Source: Xanthomonas hortorum (GTDB taxonomy: Bacteria; Pseudomonadota; Gammaproteobacteria; Xanthomonadales; Xanthomonadaceae). Taken from it: DNA of 64,000 nucleotides. The DNA lies in assembly GCF_002940005.1 (NCBI RefSeq), contig NZ_MDEF01000012.1; one strand, written 5' to 3'. Positions 25,377-34,551 of this stretch are shown in pieces; position 1 is the first letter of the stretch, and each line of letters begins with the position of its first letter. Under the pieces are notes generated by a model. It made no database searches. It was not told where the DNA came from and saw only the letters and a list, made by a program, of their open reading frames with translations. Both the position numbers and the translations under genes were made by a program.

Positions 25377-27461
25377 TTACCGCCGAATCGCCTGCGTATG
25401 CGTCTTCAACGCATCGCTCAAGCCTTGCACCTTGTCGGCGCCTTCCGGGACGGTGATGCTGGAGCCGGTCAGGTCTTCGCCGATGGGTTGCACGCGGCCG
25501 CCCAGGCATTGGCCCAGGAAACCTTCGGTCACCGCGTTGAAGGCCTTGCTGTTTTCCGGGCGCCGGAAGCCGTGGCCTTCGTCCGGGAACAGCGCGTAGG
25601 TCACCGGAATGTTCTTGGCCTTCATCGCGTTGACGATCTGGTCGCTTTCGGTCTGTTTGACGCGCGGGTCGTTGGCGCCCTGGCCGATCAGCAGCGGCTT
25701 GCTGATCTTGTCGACATGCGTGAGCGGTGAGCGATCGGTCAGCCATTGCTTGCCGGCAGCGGTGGCCGGGTCGCCCATGCGCTTGGTCGCCTGCTTGTAG
25801 AAGCTGGCCCAGTAAGGCGGGATGGTGGCGAGCAAGGTGTTGAGGTTGGCCGGGCCGACGATGTCCACGCCGCACTTGAACGCGTCCGGTGTGAAGGTCA
25901 TGCCGGCCAGCGTGGCGTAGCCGCCGTAGCTGCCGCCCATGATGGCGACCTCGTTGGGGGTGGTCACGCCCTGTTTGACTGCCCACTGCACCGCGTCGAG
26001 CAGGTCGTCGTGCATCTTGCCGCCCCACTCGCCGTTACCGGCGTTGGTGAACGCCTTGCCGAAGCCGGTGGAGCCGCGGAAATTGACCGCCAGCACCGCA
26101 TAGCCGCGATTGGCCAACCATTGCTCGTACGGCCCGTAGCCGTAGCTATCGCGCGCCCACGGGCCGCCATGCACGAACAGCACCAGCGGCACCGGTTTAT
26201 CCGCCTTGCCGTCGTGGTTGGCGTCGGCCTCGGCCGGCAGGGTGAGATAGCTGACCAGCTTGAGGCCGTCGCGCGAGGTCAGTTCCTGTGGCCACATTGG
26301 CACCAGCGGTTTGCTATCCAGCGCAGGTCGGGCGGAGAACAGCTTGGTCAGCTTGCCGCCATCGGCGCGATCGTAGCGGTAGTAGGTAAGCGGTGTTTCT
26401 GCTGCCGAATACGCCACGATCCAGGTGCGGTCATCGAGCGTGCGTGATGCGATGCTGGCATCGCCTGCGCCAAGTGATTTGAGTTTCTGCAGATCGGCGG
26501 CGATGCCGGTATCCAAGGCCTTCCACTCTTCGCGCAGGTAGTCGGTGGACACCGCCTGCACCACGCCGGTCCTGGGGTCGTTCAAGGTGGCGCCGACATC
26601 GGCGCGCGGGTTTTCGAACAGCAGCGTGCGTGCATTGCTGGCGGTGTCGATCGCATACAGCGCCGAGGTGTCGCGGTTGCGCGAATCCTGCATGTACAGC
26701 GTCTTGCCGTCGTCGGTAAGCCCCTCGGGCGCGGTGTTGGTGACATCTTCGAACGGGATACGGTCCACGCGCTTCCATGCCTTGCCGTCGGGCACCAGCA
26801 ACTCTCTGCCGGCATCGTCGGTGGCGCGGGTGGCGTAACGCAGTCGGTAGTCGCCGTCGAGCAGATAGCTTTCCAGACTGTCGGTGTTCTTCTGCACCAG
26901 CGTGCGCTTGCCCGAGGCCAGGTCGACCCGGTACAGATCGTGCCACTTGGCGTCGCGGTCGTTCATGCCGACCATGATCGATTCGGGATGCTGCGCGCTG
27001 ACGCGGTACATCTCGGCCGTGGTCTTCTTGAACGGCGTGAGGTCCTTGCTGCTGCCATCGGTCAGATTGACCGAGAACAGATGGAAGTCTTCATCGCCGC
27101 CGTCATCGCGCAGATACAGCAGCGTATTGGGTTGATACGTCCAGAAATAATTGCGGATGCCGCGGGCGGTGTCCTTGGTGATCGCACGCGCCTGATCCGG
27201 CGCATCCACCGGCGCGACCCAGACATTGAGCACGCCCTCCAGCGGTGCCACCCAGCTGAGGTATTTGCCATCCGGGCTGATGGTCACGTTGGCGCGCTCG
27301 GGATTGCCGAATAGCGCATCGCGGGTGATCAGTTCCGGGGGTGCTGCCGGCGCTGTCGCGGTTGCTGCGGGCGGTGCGGCCTGATCGGTCGTGGACGCAG
27401 TTTTGTCGCTGCAGGCAGCCAGCGCCAGCACGATGCTGGAAACAAGAAGCAGGCGTTGCAT
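25377..27461 (-). CDS. S9-family prolyl oligopeptidase-like peptidase, lipoprotein
   Basis: The 694-residue product has a lipobox (LALAACSD, Cys17). A beta-propeller-like N-terminal half runs to about residue 420 (SPDGKYLSWVAPLEG and similar repeats). The alpha/beta hydrolase domain has GGSYGG with Ser511 as nucleophile, an Asp in GQGANDPRVK and His in FPDEGHGFRRPENS. It fits the dipeptidyl aminopeptidase/acylaminoacyl peptidase group common in xanthomonads, acting in the envelope on short peptides. GGAGG lies five bases before the ATG. Confidence 0.9.
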   Translation of the reverse strand: MQRLLLVSSIVLALAACSDKTASTTDQAAPPAATATAPAAPPELITRDALFGNPERANVTISPDGKYLSWVAPLEGVLNVWVAPVDAPDQARAITKDTARGIRNYFWTYQPNTLLYLRDDGGDEDFHLFSVNLTDGSSKDLTPFKKTTAEMYRVSAQHPESIMVGMNDRDAKWHDLYRVDLASGKRTLVQKNTDSLESYLLDGDYRLRYATRATDDAGRELLVPDGKAWKRVDRIPFEDVTNTAPEGLTDDGKTLYMQDSRNRDTSALYAIDTASNARTLLFENPRADVGATLNDPRTGVVQAVSTDYLREEWKALDTGIAADLQKLKSLGAGDASIASRTLDDRTWIVAYSAAETPLTYYRYDRADGGKLTKLFSARPALDSKPLVPMWPQELTSRDGLKLVSYLTLPAEADANHDGKADKPVPLVLFVHGGPWARDSYGYGPYEQWLANRGYAVLAVNFRGSTGFGKAFTNAGNGEWGGKMHDDLLDAVQWAVKQGVTTPNEVAIMGGSYGGYATLAGMTFTPDAFKCGVDIVGPANLNTLLATIPPYWASFYKQATKRMGDPATAAGKQWLTDRSPLTHVDKISKPLLIGQGANDPRVKQTESDQIVNAMKAKNIPVTYALFPDEGHGFRRPENSKAFNAVTEGFLGQCLGGRVQPIGEDLTGSSITVPEGADKVQGLSDALKTHTQAIRR

Positions 27462-27564
27462 GAAAGCCTCCGGTGAGAATCGCGGCCACGCCGGCCGCTT
27501 TCCGCAACGCTAGGCGCAATGCCCGCAGACACGAGCGTGCCGTTGGTCACCCTTTGGTGCGGCG

Positions 27565-29592
27565 CTACGCAGACGCGGACACAAATTCCACCAGCGCGAC
27601 GCCATCGGCGACCAGATCGCCTTCTGCGACCAGATACGCCTGCACGGTGCCATCGCCGGGCGCGTGCAGGGTGTGCTCCATCTTCATCGCTTCGAGCACC
27701 ACCAGGGCTTGCCCACGTGTGACCGGCTGGCCGACCGCAGCAACCAGCGACACGATGCGGCCCGGCATCGGTGCGGTCAGGCCGCCGGTTTCATGCGCGG
27801 GTTGATCTGCCTCGACCAATGCGTCGTGGTGGCGGAAGACCGCACGGTCTTCAGCACCGATCAGGCTCAGCGTGCTGCCGTCGCGCAGCACGTGTGCGCG
27901 CCATTGCCGTCCATCCATCTCCACGCGTAGCGCGGTGTCCTGCGTTTGGTAGCGCAGGGCGTGCGTGTTGCCCAGGTCAGTAACCTGCCAACCATCGGCC
28001 AGCCGACGCACGCCTAGCTGGCGCCGCTCGCCTGCGGCCTCCAGCGTGATGGCGTGCGCCGCATGCGCCCCGATACGCCATCCATCGGTGTTTCCCCATG
28101 GCGAGAACGGGTCGGCCGGATCGGGCGTGGCGTTCGGCACCGCCTCGGCCATCAACACGGCAGCCAGGCACCACCACGCACTGTCTGGCGCATGCGCTTG
28201 CGAAAACAGGGCCGCATGCTCGCGTTCGATCAATGCGGTGTCCAGATCGGCCGAGGCAAACGCCTTGGTACCGATCAGACGTGAGAGAAATGCACTATTG
28301 GTCGTGACGCCGACCGCATGGCACTGCGCAAGCGCCTGACGCATGCGTGCAAGCGCAGCGGGGCGATCGATATCCCACACGATCAGCTTGGCAATCATCG
28401 GGTCGTAATACGGGCTGATGGTGTCGCCTTGCTCCACGCCCGCATCGATGCGCACATGCGCACTGGGTGCAGGCAACTGCAGCTGCCGCAGCGTGCCGGT
28501 CGAGGGCAGAAAGCCACGTTCGGCATCCTCGGCATACAGGCGCGCTTCCAGCGCATGCCCGTGGATGCGCAATTCGTGCTGACGCTGCGGCAACGGCTTG
28601 CCGGCAGCCACACGCAGCTGCCACTCTACCAGATCGGTACCGGTAATCAACTCGGTCACCGGGTGCTCGACCTGCAGCCGGGTGTTCATTTCCATGAAAT
28701 AGAAATCGCCATCCTGGCCTGCAATGAACTCCACCGTACCTGCACCGACGTAGCCCACTGCGCGTGCGGCGTCCACGGCGGCCTTGCCCATCGCTGCGCG
28801 GCGGTGTTCGCTCATGCCGGGGGCGGGCGCTTCTTCCAGCACCTTTTGATGGCGGCGCTGCACCGAGCAGTCGCGTTCGAACAGATACACCACCTCGCCC
28901 TGCGTATCGCCGAACACCTGGATCTCGATATGCCGTGGTCGTTCGACATACTTTTCCACCAGCACCTGTGCATTGCCGAACGCCGATTGCGCCTCGCGCT
29001 GGCAGCTGGCCAAGGCCTCTTCGAAGGCAGCGCTGGCATCCACGCGGCGCATGCCCTTGCCACCGCCGCCGGCGCTGGCCTTGATCAAGACGGGATAGCC
29101 GATCGCATCGGCCTGCGCGCGCAGGAAGGCCGGCGCCTGTTCGTCGCCGTGGTAGCCCGGCGTCAACGGCACGCCGGCGCGTTGCATCAGCGCCTTGGCC
29201 GCACTCTTGTCGCCCATCGCGCGAATCGCGGCTGCGGGTGGGCCGATAAACACGATGCCGGCCTGCGCACAGGCATCGGCAAACGCCGCGTTTTCCGAAA
29301 GAAACCCATAACCGGGATGGATCGCTTGCGCGCCGCTTGCGCGTGCGGCGTCGAGAATAACCTCGCCGCGCAAATAACTCTGCTGCGCCGGTGCCGGACC
29401 GATATGGATCGCTTCATCGGCCAGACGTACATGCCGTGCGTCGCGATCGGCATCCGAGTACACCGCCACCGTCGCGATGCCGAGCTTGCGACAGGTGGCG
29501 ATGACCCGGCACCCGATCTCGCCGCGATTGGCGATCAGGATCTTGTCGAAGTACGGCTGTGTTGCTGTGGCGTTGGATTCGCGCTGGGTCAT
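27565..29592 (-). CDS. liuD: 3-methylcrotonyl-CoA carboxylase biotin-containing alpha subunit
   Basis: The 675-residue product has a biotin carboxylase part (KILIANRGEIGCRVIATCRK, HPGYGFLSENAAFADAC, ATP-grasp GGGGKGMRRV, DCSVQRRHQKVLEEAPAP). The C-terminal biotinyl domain has LEAMKMEHTLHAPGDG, with biotinylated Lys637. With LiuB it carboxylates 3-methylcrotonyl-CoA in leucine and isovalerate breakdown. Propionyl- or acetyl-CoA carboxylase subunits are alternatives, but the neighbouring isovaleryl-CoA dehydrogenase argues for MCC. Third gene of a minus-strand operon. Confidence 0.93.
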   Translation of the reverse strand: MTQRESNATATQPYFDKILIANRGEIGCRVIATCRKLGIATVAVYSDADRDARHVRLADEAIHIGPAPAQQSYLRGEVILDAARASGAQAIHPGYGFLSENAAFADACAQAGIVFIGPPAAAIRAMGDKSAAKALMQRAGVPLTPGYHGDEQAPAFLRAQADAIGYPVLIKASAGGGGKGMRRVDASAAFEEALASCQREAQSAFGNAQVLVEKYVERPRHIEIQVFGDTQGEVVYLFERDCSVQRRHQKVLEEAPAPGMSEHRRAAMGKAAVDAARAVGYVGAGTVEFIAGQDGDFYFMEMNTRLQVEHPVTELITGTDLVEWQLRVAAGKPLPQRQHELRIHGHALEARLYAEDAERGFLPSTGTLRQLQLPAPSAHVRIDAGVEQGDTISPYYDPMIAKLIVWDIDRPAALARMRQALAQCHAVGVTTNSAFLSRLIGTKAFASADLDTALIEREHAALFSQAHAPDSAWWCLAAVLMAEAVPNATPDPADPFSPWGNTDGWRIGAHAAHAITLEAAGERRQLGVRRLADGWQVTDLGNTHALRYQTQDTALRVEMDGRQWRAHVLRDGSTLSLIGAEDRAVFRHHDALVEADQPAHETGGLTAPMPGRIVSLVAAVGQPVTRGQALVVLEAMKMEHTLHAPGDGTVQAYLVAEGDLVADGVALVEFVSASA

Positions 29593-29658
29593 GACGAAGT
29601 TCTCTGCACGTCGCCATGGCGGCGGGGGCTGCGATGAAAAAACGATTTGTTCACCGCC

Positions 29659-31269
29659 TCACATCCGGAACACGCCGAAGCGTGTCGTTTCGATCGGCGC
29701 ATTCAACGCAGCAGACAATCCCAGCCCAAGCACACGACGCGTATCGGCCGGGTCGATGATGCCGTCGTCCCACAACCGCGCACTGGCGTAATACGGATGC
29801 CCCTGCTGCTCGAACTGCGCCCGGATCGGCGCCTTGAACGCCTCTTCTTCCTCGCCCGACCAGGCCCCACCCTTGGCTTCGATCCCGTCGCGGCGCACTG
29901 TGGCCAGCACGCTGGCGGCCTGCTCGCCGCCCATCACGCCAATACGTGCATTCGGCCACATCCATAGGAAGTTCGGCGAGTACGCCCGGCCGCACATGCC
30001 GTAATTGCCGGCACCAAACGAGCCGCCGATCACCACGGTGAACTTGGGCACCTTGGCGCAGGCCACCGCCATCACCAGCTTGGCACCGTCCTTGGCAATG
30101 CCGCCATGCTCGTATTTGCGCCCGACCATGAAGCCGGTGATGTTCTGCAAAAACACCAGCGGAATACCGCGCTGCGTGCACAGCTCGATGAAGTGCGCGC
30201 CCTTGAGCGCGGACTCGGAAAACAGGATGCCGTTGTTGGCGATGATGCCGACCGGGTAGCCGTGCAGATGCGCAAAGCCGGTGACCAGGGTGCTGCCATA
30301 GCGCGGTTTGAATTCGTCCAGCTGCGAGTCGTCGACGATGCGTGCGATCACTTCGCGCACATCGAAGGGCTTGCGTGTATCGGCAGGAATCACGCCATAC
30401 AGTTCGTCGGCGGCATGCCGCGGCGGCAGCGGTGCACGCAGTGCCAATGTTGCTGCCGGCTTGCGCCAATTGAGTTGCGCGATGATGGCGCGCACGCGGG
30501 CCAGGGCCTGCAGATCGTTGTCGGCAAAGTGATCGGCTACGCCCGATATGCGCGTATGCACATCCGCACCGCCAAGTTCTTCGGCACTGACCTCTTCGCC
30601 GGTGGCCGCCTTGACCAGCGGTGGGCCGCCGAGAAAGATCGTGCCTTGCTCGCGCACGATCACCGTCTCATCGCTCATCGCCGGCACGTAGGCACCGCCG
30701 GCGGTGCACGAGCCCATCACGCAGGCGATCTGCGGGATGCCGTTGGCCGACAGATTGGCCTGGTTGTAGAAGATGCGCCCGAAGTGATCGCGGTCGGGAA
30801 ACACGTCATCCTGCAGCGGCAGAAACGCACCGCCGGAGTCGACCAGATAGATGCACGGCAGGCGGTTTTTCTGCGCGATTTCCTGCGCGCGCAGATGCTT
30901 CTTCACCGTCATCGGGTAGTAGGTGCCGCCCTTGACGGTGGCATCGTTGGCCACGATCACGCATTCCACCCCGGACACGCGCCCGATGCCGGCCACCACG
31001 CCAGCGCAGGGCACCTGATCGTCGTACATGCCGTGTGCGGCCAGCGGCGCGATTTCCAGCAAGGCGCTGCCCGGATCCAGCAAAGCATCGATGCGATCGC
31101 GCACCAGCAATTTGCCGCGGGCGGTGTGCTTGGCGCGCGCGGTTTCGCTGCCGCCTAGCGCAGTCTGCGCCAGCGTGCGGCGCAGATCCTCGATCACTGC
31201 GCGCAGTGCGGCAGCGTTGTGTTGGAAGCTTTCGCTACTGACCTGCAGCTGGCTGGTGATCACGCTCAT
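29659..31269 (-). CDS. liuB: 3-methylcrotonyl-CoA carboxylase beta (carboxyltransferase) subunit
   Basis: The 536-residue product is a complete crotonase-fold carboxyltransferase. It shows KLLVRDRIDALLDPGSALLE, IYLVDSGGAFLPLQDDVFPD, GSCTAGGAYVPAMSDE, GIPLVFLQNITGFMVGRKYE and IGGSFGAGNYGMCGRAYSPN. The Ala/Gly-rich CoA and biotin loops are intact, and the length is that of MCC beta. It begins ten bases after the liuA stop, and liuD follows 66 bases downstream. Confidence 0.94.
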   Translation of the reverse strand: MSVITSQLQVSSESFQHNAAALRAVIEDLRRTLAQTALGGSETARAKHTARGKLLVRDRIDALLDPGSALLEIAPLAAHGMYDDQVPCAGVVAGIGRVSGVECVIVANDATVKGGTYYPMTVKKHLRAQEIAQKNRLPCIYLVDSGGAFLPLQDDVFPDRDHFGRIFYNQANLSANGIPQIACVMGSCTAGGAYVPAMSDETVIVREQGTIFLGGPPLVKAATGEEVSAEELGGADVHTRISGVADHFADNDLQALARVRAIIAQLNWRKPAATLALRAPLPPRHAADELYGVIPADTRKPFDVREVIARIVDDSQLDEFKPRYGSTLVTGFAHLHGYPVGIIANNGILFSESALKGAHFIELCTQRGIPLVFLQNITGFMVGRKYEHGGIAKDGAKLVMAVACAKVPKFTVVIGGSFGAGNYGMCGRAYSPNFLWMWPNARIGVMGGEQAASVLATVRRDGIEAKGGAWSGEEEEAFKAPIRAQFEQQGHPYYASARLWDDGIIDPADTRRVLGLGLSAALNAPIETTRFGVFRM

Positions 31270-31279
31270 GATGGCTCCG

Positions 31280-32443
31280 TCAGGCGGTGCGTTCGAACAA
31301 CTCGCGGCCGATCAACATGCGTCGGATCTCCGAGGTGCCCGCACCAATTTCGTACAGCTTGGCATCGCGCCACAAGCGCCCGGTGGGATAGTCGTTGATG
31401 TAGCCGTTGCCGCCCAATACCTGGATCGCCTGGCCGGTGAGCCAGGTCGCCTTTTCGGCCGCGTAGAGAATCGCGCCGGCCGCGTCCTGGCGTGTGGTCT
31501 GCCCGGCATCGCAGGCGCGCGCCACCGCATACACGTACGCGCGGCAGGCGTTGAGCCCGACGTACATGTCGGCCAGCTTGGCCTGCATCAACTGGAAGGT
31601 GCCGATCGGCTCGCCGAACTGCTTGCGCTCGTGCACGTACGGCAGCACCACGTCCATCGCAGCGGCCATCAATCCCAACGGGCCACCGGCCAACACCACC
31701 CGTTCGAAATCCAGCCCGGACATCAGCACGCGCACACCACCGTTGAGCGTGCCCAGCACATTCTCGGCCGGCACTTCGCAATCGGTGAACACCAATTCGC
31801 AGGTGTTGGAGCCGCGCATGCCGAGCTTGTCGAGTTTTTGCGCGGTGGAAAACCCGGGCATCCCCTTTTCGACGATGAAGGCGGTGATGCCGCGTGCACC
31901 GGCGGCCGGATCGGTCTTGGCGTACACCACCAGCACATCGGCGTCCGGGCCGTTGGTGATCCACATCTTGTTGCCGTTGAGCACAAAGCGGTCGCCGCGC
32001 GCGTCGGCACGCAGCTTCATCGACACCACGTCCGAGCCGGAGCCGGCCTCGCTCATCGCCAGCGCGCCAATATGCTCGCCGGTGCACAGCTTGGGCAGGT
32101 AGCGCTGCTTCTGCTCGGGCGTGGCGTTCTTGCGCAGCTGGTTGAGGCACAGGTTGGAATGCGCGCCGTAGGACAGCCCGATCGCGCCGCCGGCCCGCGA
32201 AATTTCTTCCATCGCCACCACATGCGCCAGATAGCCCATGCCGCTGCCGCCGTAGTCTTCTTCCACGGTCAACCCGAGCAGGCCCTGCTCGCCGAACAGG
32301 CGCCACAGCTGCGCGGGGAAAACATTGTCCTGATCGGCAGCGGCCGCGAGCGGGGCAATATGGTGGCTGGCAAAGGCCGCCACGCTTTCGCGCAGCAGAT
32401 CGATTTCTTCGCCAAGCGCGAAGTTCAAGGACGGCACGTGCAT
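31280..32443 (-). CDS. liuA: Isovaleryl-CoA dehydrogenase
   Basis: The 387-residue product is an FAD acyl-CoA dehydrogenase: LAMSEAGSGSDVVSMKLRAD, KMWITNGPDADVLVVYAKTD, the flavin-binding RKQFGEPIGTFQLMQAKLAD and IQVLGGNGYINDYPTGRLWR. The sequence is closest in pattern to isovaleryl-CoA dehydrogenase, which makes 3-methylcrotonyl-CoA for LiuB/LiuD. The chosen ATG has GGAG seven bases upstream. First gene of the liu operon; a TetR gene is divergent. The liuC hydratase and liuE lyase genes are not in this operon. Confidence 0.93.
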   Translation of the reverse strand: MHVPSLNFALGEEIDLLRESVAAFASHHIAPLAAAADQDNVFPAQLWRLFGEQGLLGLTVEEDYGGSGMGYLAHVVAMEEISRAGGAIGLSYGAHSNLCLNQLRKNATPEQKQRYLPKLCTGEHIGALAMSEAGSGSDVVSMKLRADARGDRFVLNGNKMWITNGPDADVLVVYAKTDPAAGARGITAFIVEKGMPGFSTAQKLDKLGMRGSNTCELVFTDCEVPAENVLGTLNGGVRVLMSGLDFERVVLAGGPLGLMAAAMDVVLPYVHERKQFGEPIGTFQLMQAKLADMYVGLNACRAYVYAVARACDAGQTTRQDAAGAILYAAEKATWLTGQAIQVLGGNGYINDYPTGRLWRDAKLYEIGAGTSEIRRMLIGRELFERTA

Positions 32444-32544
32444 GGAGCGACTCCGCAAGGATCGGGGTGTGCCGGGTGGGAGCGGGCATGCCGCACGGCG
32501 TTTGTGCGCAGCCTAGCGGTCCGTAGTGAAAAAGTGAACTAAAA

Positions 32545-32557
32545 TTCAACTATTGAA
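32545..32557. promoter_or_regulatory. Candidate operator between liuA and tetR
   Basis: TTCAA-CTA-TTGAA is a perfect small palindrome, preceded by an overlapping TGAA-CTAAAA-TTCA. It lies in the AT-rich 128-base gap of the divergent liuA and TetR genes, 15 bases before the tetR start. Short arms make this only a reasonable guess. Confidence 0.45.
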
Positions 32558-32571
32558 CCCAGAATCACACC

Positions 32572-33192
32572 ATGGCTTATCGACGCTCCGCCCTGATGGA
32601 AGAACGCCTTGCCGGCAACCGCGAACGCATCCTGCACGCGGCCCGCGCCCTGATCGCCGAAGGCGGCTACCGCAATGCGCCGGTGACCGCCGTCGCCGCT
32701 GCAGCTGGCGTATCGACTGGGCAGATTTACCGGCATTTTCCGTCGAAAGCCGAGCTTTTCGTGGAAGTTCTCAACGAAGCCGTGCAGCGCGAGATGACCA
32801 TCCTGCGCACCATCGCCACCACCCAGGCCAGTGCCGCCGAGCGCCTGCGTAACGCCATTGCCACCTTCGTGCGGCGTGCGCTGGCCGGCCCTGCGTTGGC
32901 CTACGCGTTCATCGCCGAGCCAGTGGAAAGCGAAGTGGATGCCGAGCGCATCCGCGGCCGGCGCCTGTTTGGCGAGGTGTTCCGCCAGTTGCTCGCCGAA
33001 GGCGTGGCGGCCGGCGAATTCCCGCAGCAATCGCTGGACGCAGCGGCGGCCTGCATCGTCGGCGCCTTCACCGAGGCCTTGGTGGGCCCGGTTGCCCCCA
33101 GCCGCGGCGACCCGCAACAGGGCGAGCAACTGGTCGAGGCGATCTGCGGCTTCTGCTTGCGCGCGGTGGGTGCGCGGCAGCCGGCCAGCTGA
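32572..33192 (+). CDS. TetR-family regulator, probable liu repressor
   Basis: The 206-residue product has an N-terminal helix-turn-helix (RERILHAARALIAEGGYRNA, VTAVAAAAGVSTGQIYRHFP) and an all-helical ligand domain. It is divergent from the liuA-liuB-liuD operon. In several proteobacteria liu genes are controlled by a TetR protein (LiuQ) and in others by the MerR-type LiuR, so this is the likely regulator. The effector would be a branched-chain acyl-CoA (inference). Confidence 0.83.
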   Translation: MAYRRSALMEERLAGNRERILHAARALIAEGGYRNAPVTAVAAAAGVSTGQIYRHFPSKAELFVEVLNEAVQREMTILRTIATTQASAAERLRNAIATFVRRALAGPALAYAFIAEPVESEVDAERIRGRRLFGEVFRQLLAEGVAAGEFPQQSLDAAAACIVGAFTEALVGPVAPSRGDPQQGEQLVEAICGFCLRAVGARQPAS

Positions 33193-33214
33193 CGGTGCAC
33201 TGACCACACACCAG

Positions 33215-33254
33215 CTGTGCTTCATTGATGCGCCTGGCTGTGCATATACTGTGC
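33215..33254 (+). promoter_or_regulatory. Repeated CTGTGC sites before the toxin-antitoxin pair
   Basis: CTGTGC appears three times on the same strand, at 33215, 33238 and 33249, just before the antitoxin gene, around a TATACT that could serve as -10. Repeated half-sites are usual where an antitoxin autoregulates its operon. Confidence 0.4.
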
Positions 33255-33277
33255 AAACCCCTTTCTGGAGTCGTGCG

Positions 33278-33652
33278 ATGGTCGCCGTCCTCAATCCCCT
33301 GGCCCTGACCGAACGCCTGCGTGTCCCAGACCGCACCATCCTGTCGCCCTCTGCGATGGCCGGCCTGCTGGATCTGTCGCAACAGGAACTGGCCGAACTG
33401 GCCGGCGTGCATCGCAACAGCCTGCGCGTGCACCCGGAGAGCCCGCGCGTGCAGGATCTGCTGCGCAACCTGTCGCGCTTGCTGGTGGCGATGGCGCAAG
33501 TCCAGCCGGACGAACGTCAGGTGGTGTTCCACCTCAAGAACACCCCGATCCCCGCATTCGAATTCGCCACCTTGCTAGAGGTGGTCAAACAGGGCCGCAC
33601 CGACGACGCATTGACCTACCTGCGCACCGTTGAAGCCGGGGCTGCCGGTTGA
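33278..33652 (+). CDS. Xre/MbcA/ParS-type antitoxin (DUF2384)
   Basis: The 124-residue product has a helix-turn-helix-like start (LSQQELAELAGVHRNSLRVH) and a C-terminal toxin-binding DUF2384 region (FATLLEVVKQGRTDDALTYL). It neutralises the RES toxin whose gene overlaps it and probably represses the operon. The ATG at 33278 has GGAG eight bases upstream. Its TGA stop overlaps the toxin start. Confidence 0.85.
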   Translation: MVAVLNPLALTERLRVPDRTILSPSAMAGLLDLSQQELAELAGVHRNSLRVHPESPRVQDLLRNLSRLLVAMAQVQPDERQVVFHLKNTPIPAFEFATLLEVVKQGRTDDALTYLRTVEAGAAG

Positions 33653-34176
33653 AGCTGAGCGCCCCGGCGCACTGCACGTTGTATCGCGCCTTCATCCCGC
33701 GCTGGGCCGCCGAACCGCTGAGCGGCGCCGGTGCCGCGCGCTCGGGTGGGCGCTTCAATCGCTTCGGTCAACCCGCCTTGTATCTCTCGCAGCAACTGGA
33801 AACCGCTGCCGCCGAATACGCGCAGGCCGCGCCGTTTCTACCGCCGTTTACGTTGGTCAGTTACACCGCTGATCTGCCTGCGCTGGCCGATTTGCGCCTG
33901 CTCGATGCAAGCTGGGATCCGCTCTGGGCCGATTGGACCGAGGACTGGCGCAAGGCCCTGGTCAACAAGATCGAACCGGTGAGCTGGGTACTCGGCGACA
34001 TGCTGCGCGAGGCGGAGATTCCCGGCGTGATCTTTCCCAGCATGGCGCTGCCGGAGGGCATCAACGTGGTGCTGTTCCTGGACATGCTGCAGCCTGAGCA
34101 GGTGCTGCACGTGCTCGACGATGGCCGCCTGCCGCGCGATGGGCGGAGTTGGGGCGATCCGCCGGTTGTGGTGTAA
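33649..34176 (+). CDS. RES-domain toxin (NAD+-degrading family)
   Basis: The 175-residue product has the RES fold pattern: CTLYRAFIPRW, GGRFNRFGQPALYLSQQ with the conserved Arg, ETAAAEYAQ with the conserved Glu, and a later FPSM Ser region. RES toxins of Xre-RES pairs deplete NAD+ in the cell. It starts with TTG inside the four-base overlap TTGA with the antitoxin stop, which ties its translation to the antitoxin and limits toxin output. Confidence 0.85.
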   Translation: MKLSAPAHCTLYRAFIPRWAAEPLSGAGAARSGGRFNRFGQPALYLSQQLETAAAEYAQAAPFLPPFTLVSYTADLPALADLRLLDASWDPLWADWTEDWRKALVNKIEPVSWVLGDMLREAEIPGVIFPSMALPEGINVVLFLDMLQPEQVLHVLDDGRLPRDGRSWGDPPVVV

Positions 34177-34215
34177 CGGCTTGCGCGCGCGCTGCATGAC
34201 GCCATGCTCGAATTT

Positions 34216-34551
34216 TCAACCAACCAACAGTTGCACCACACTGGCCAGCACCGGCGCGGCCACAGCTGTCGGCAGAATCAATCCATGCCGATACGGCAGC
34301 AACCACAGCGACAGCAACGCCGCAGCACCGGTCAAGGTGCCAATCCACAACACCGAACCGATGCCCCAGCCCTGCGCGTGCACCGCCAGGCCAAAGGTGA
34401 GCAGCAACAGCAGCCAACCCAGCGCCCGCAATTGCCGCGAGCGCGCAGCGCCCAGCATGCGGCCGCGTACTTCCTGCTGATGCTTGTCCATCGCCAGGCA
34501 TAACGCAGCGAACCCCGAAAAATTCAGTGCCAGCAAGAGCAATACACTCAT
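34216..34551 (-). CDS. DUF3325 small membrane protein
   Basis: The 111-residue product has three or four membrane segments (MSVLLLLALNFSGFAALCLA at the N terminus, ALGWLLLLLTFGLAVHAQ, VLWIGTLTGAAALLSLWLL). It matches DUF3325, found in iron-uptake operons with PepSY proteins. ATGA overlap with the preceding PepSY gene and a good AGGAAAG site show it is the last gene of that operon. Exact role unknown. Confidence 0.82.
   Translation of the reverse strand: MSVLLLLALNFSGFAALCLAMDKHQQEVRGRMLGAARSRQLRALGWLLLLLTFGLAVHAQGWGIGSVLWIGTLTGAAALLSLWLLPYRHGLILPTAVAAPVLASVVQLLVG

Noticed and set aside
28318..29637. 439-codon open frame opposite liuD
   Set aside because: Antisense shadow of a fully conserved biotin carboxylase gene.
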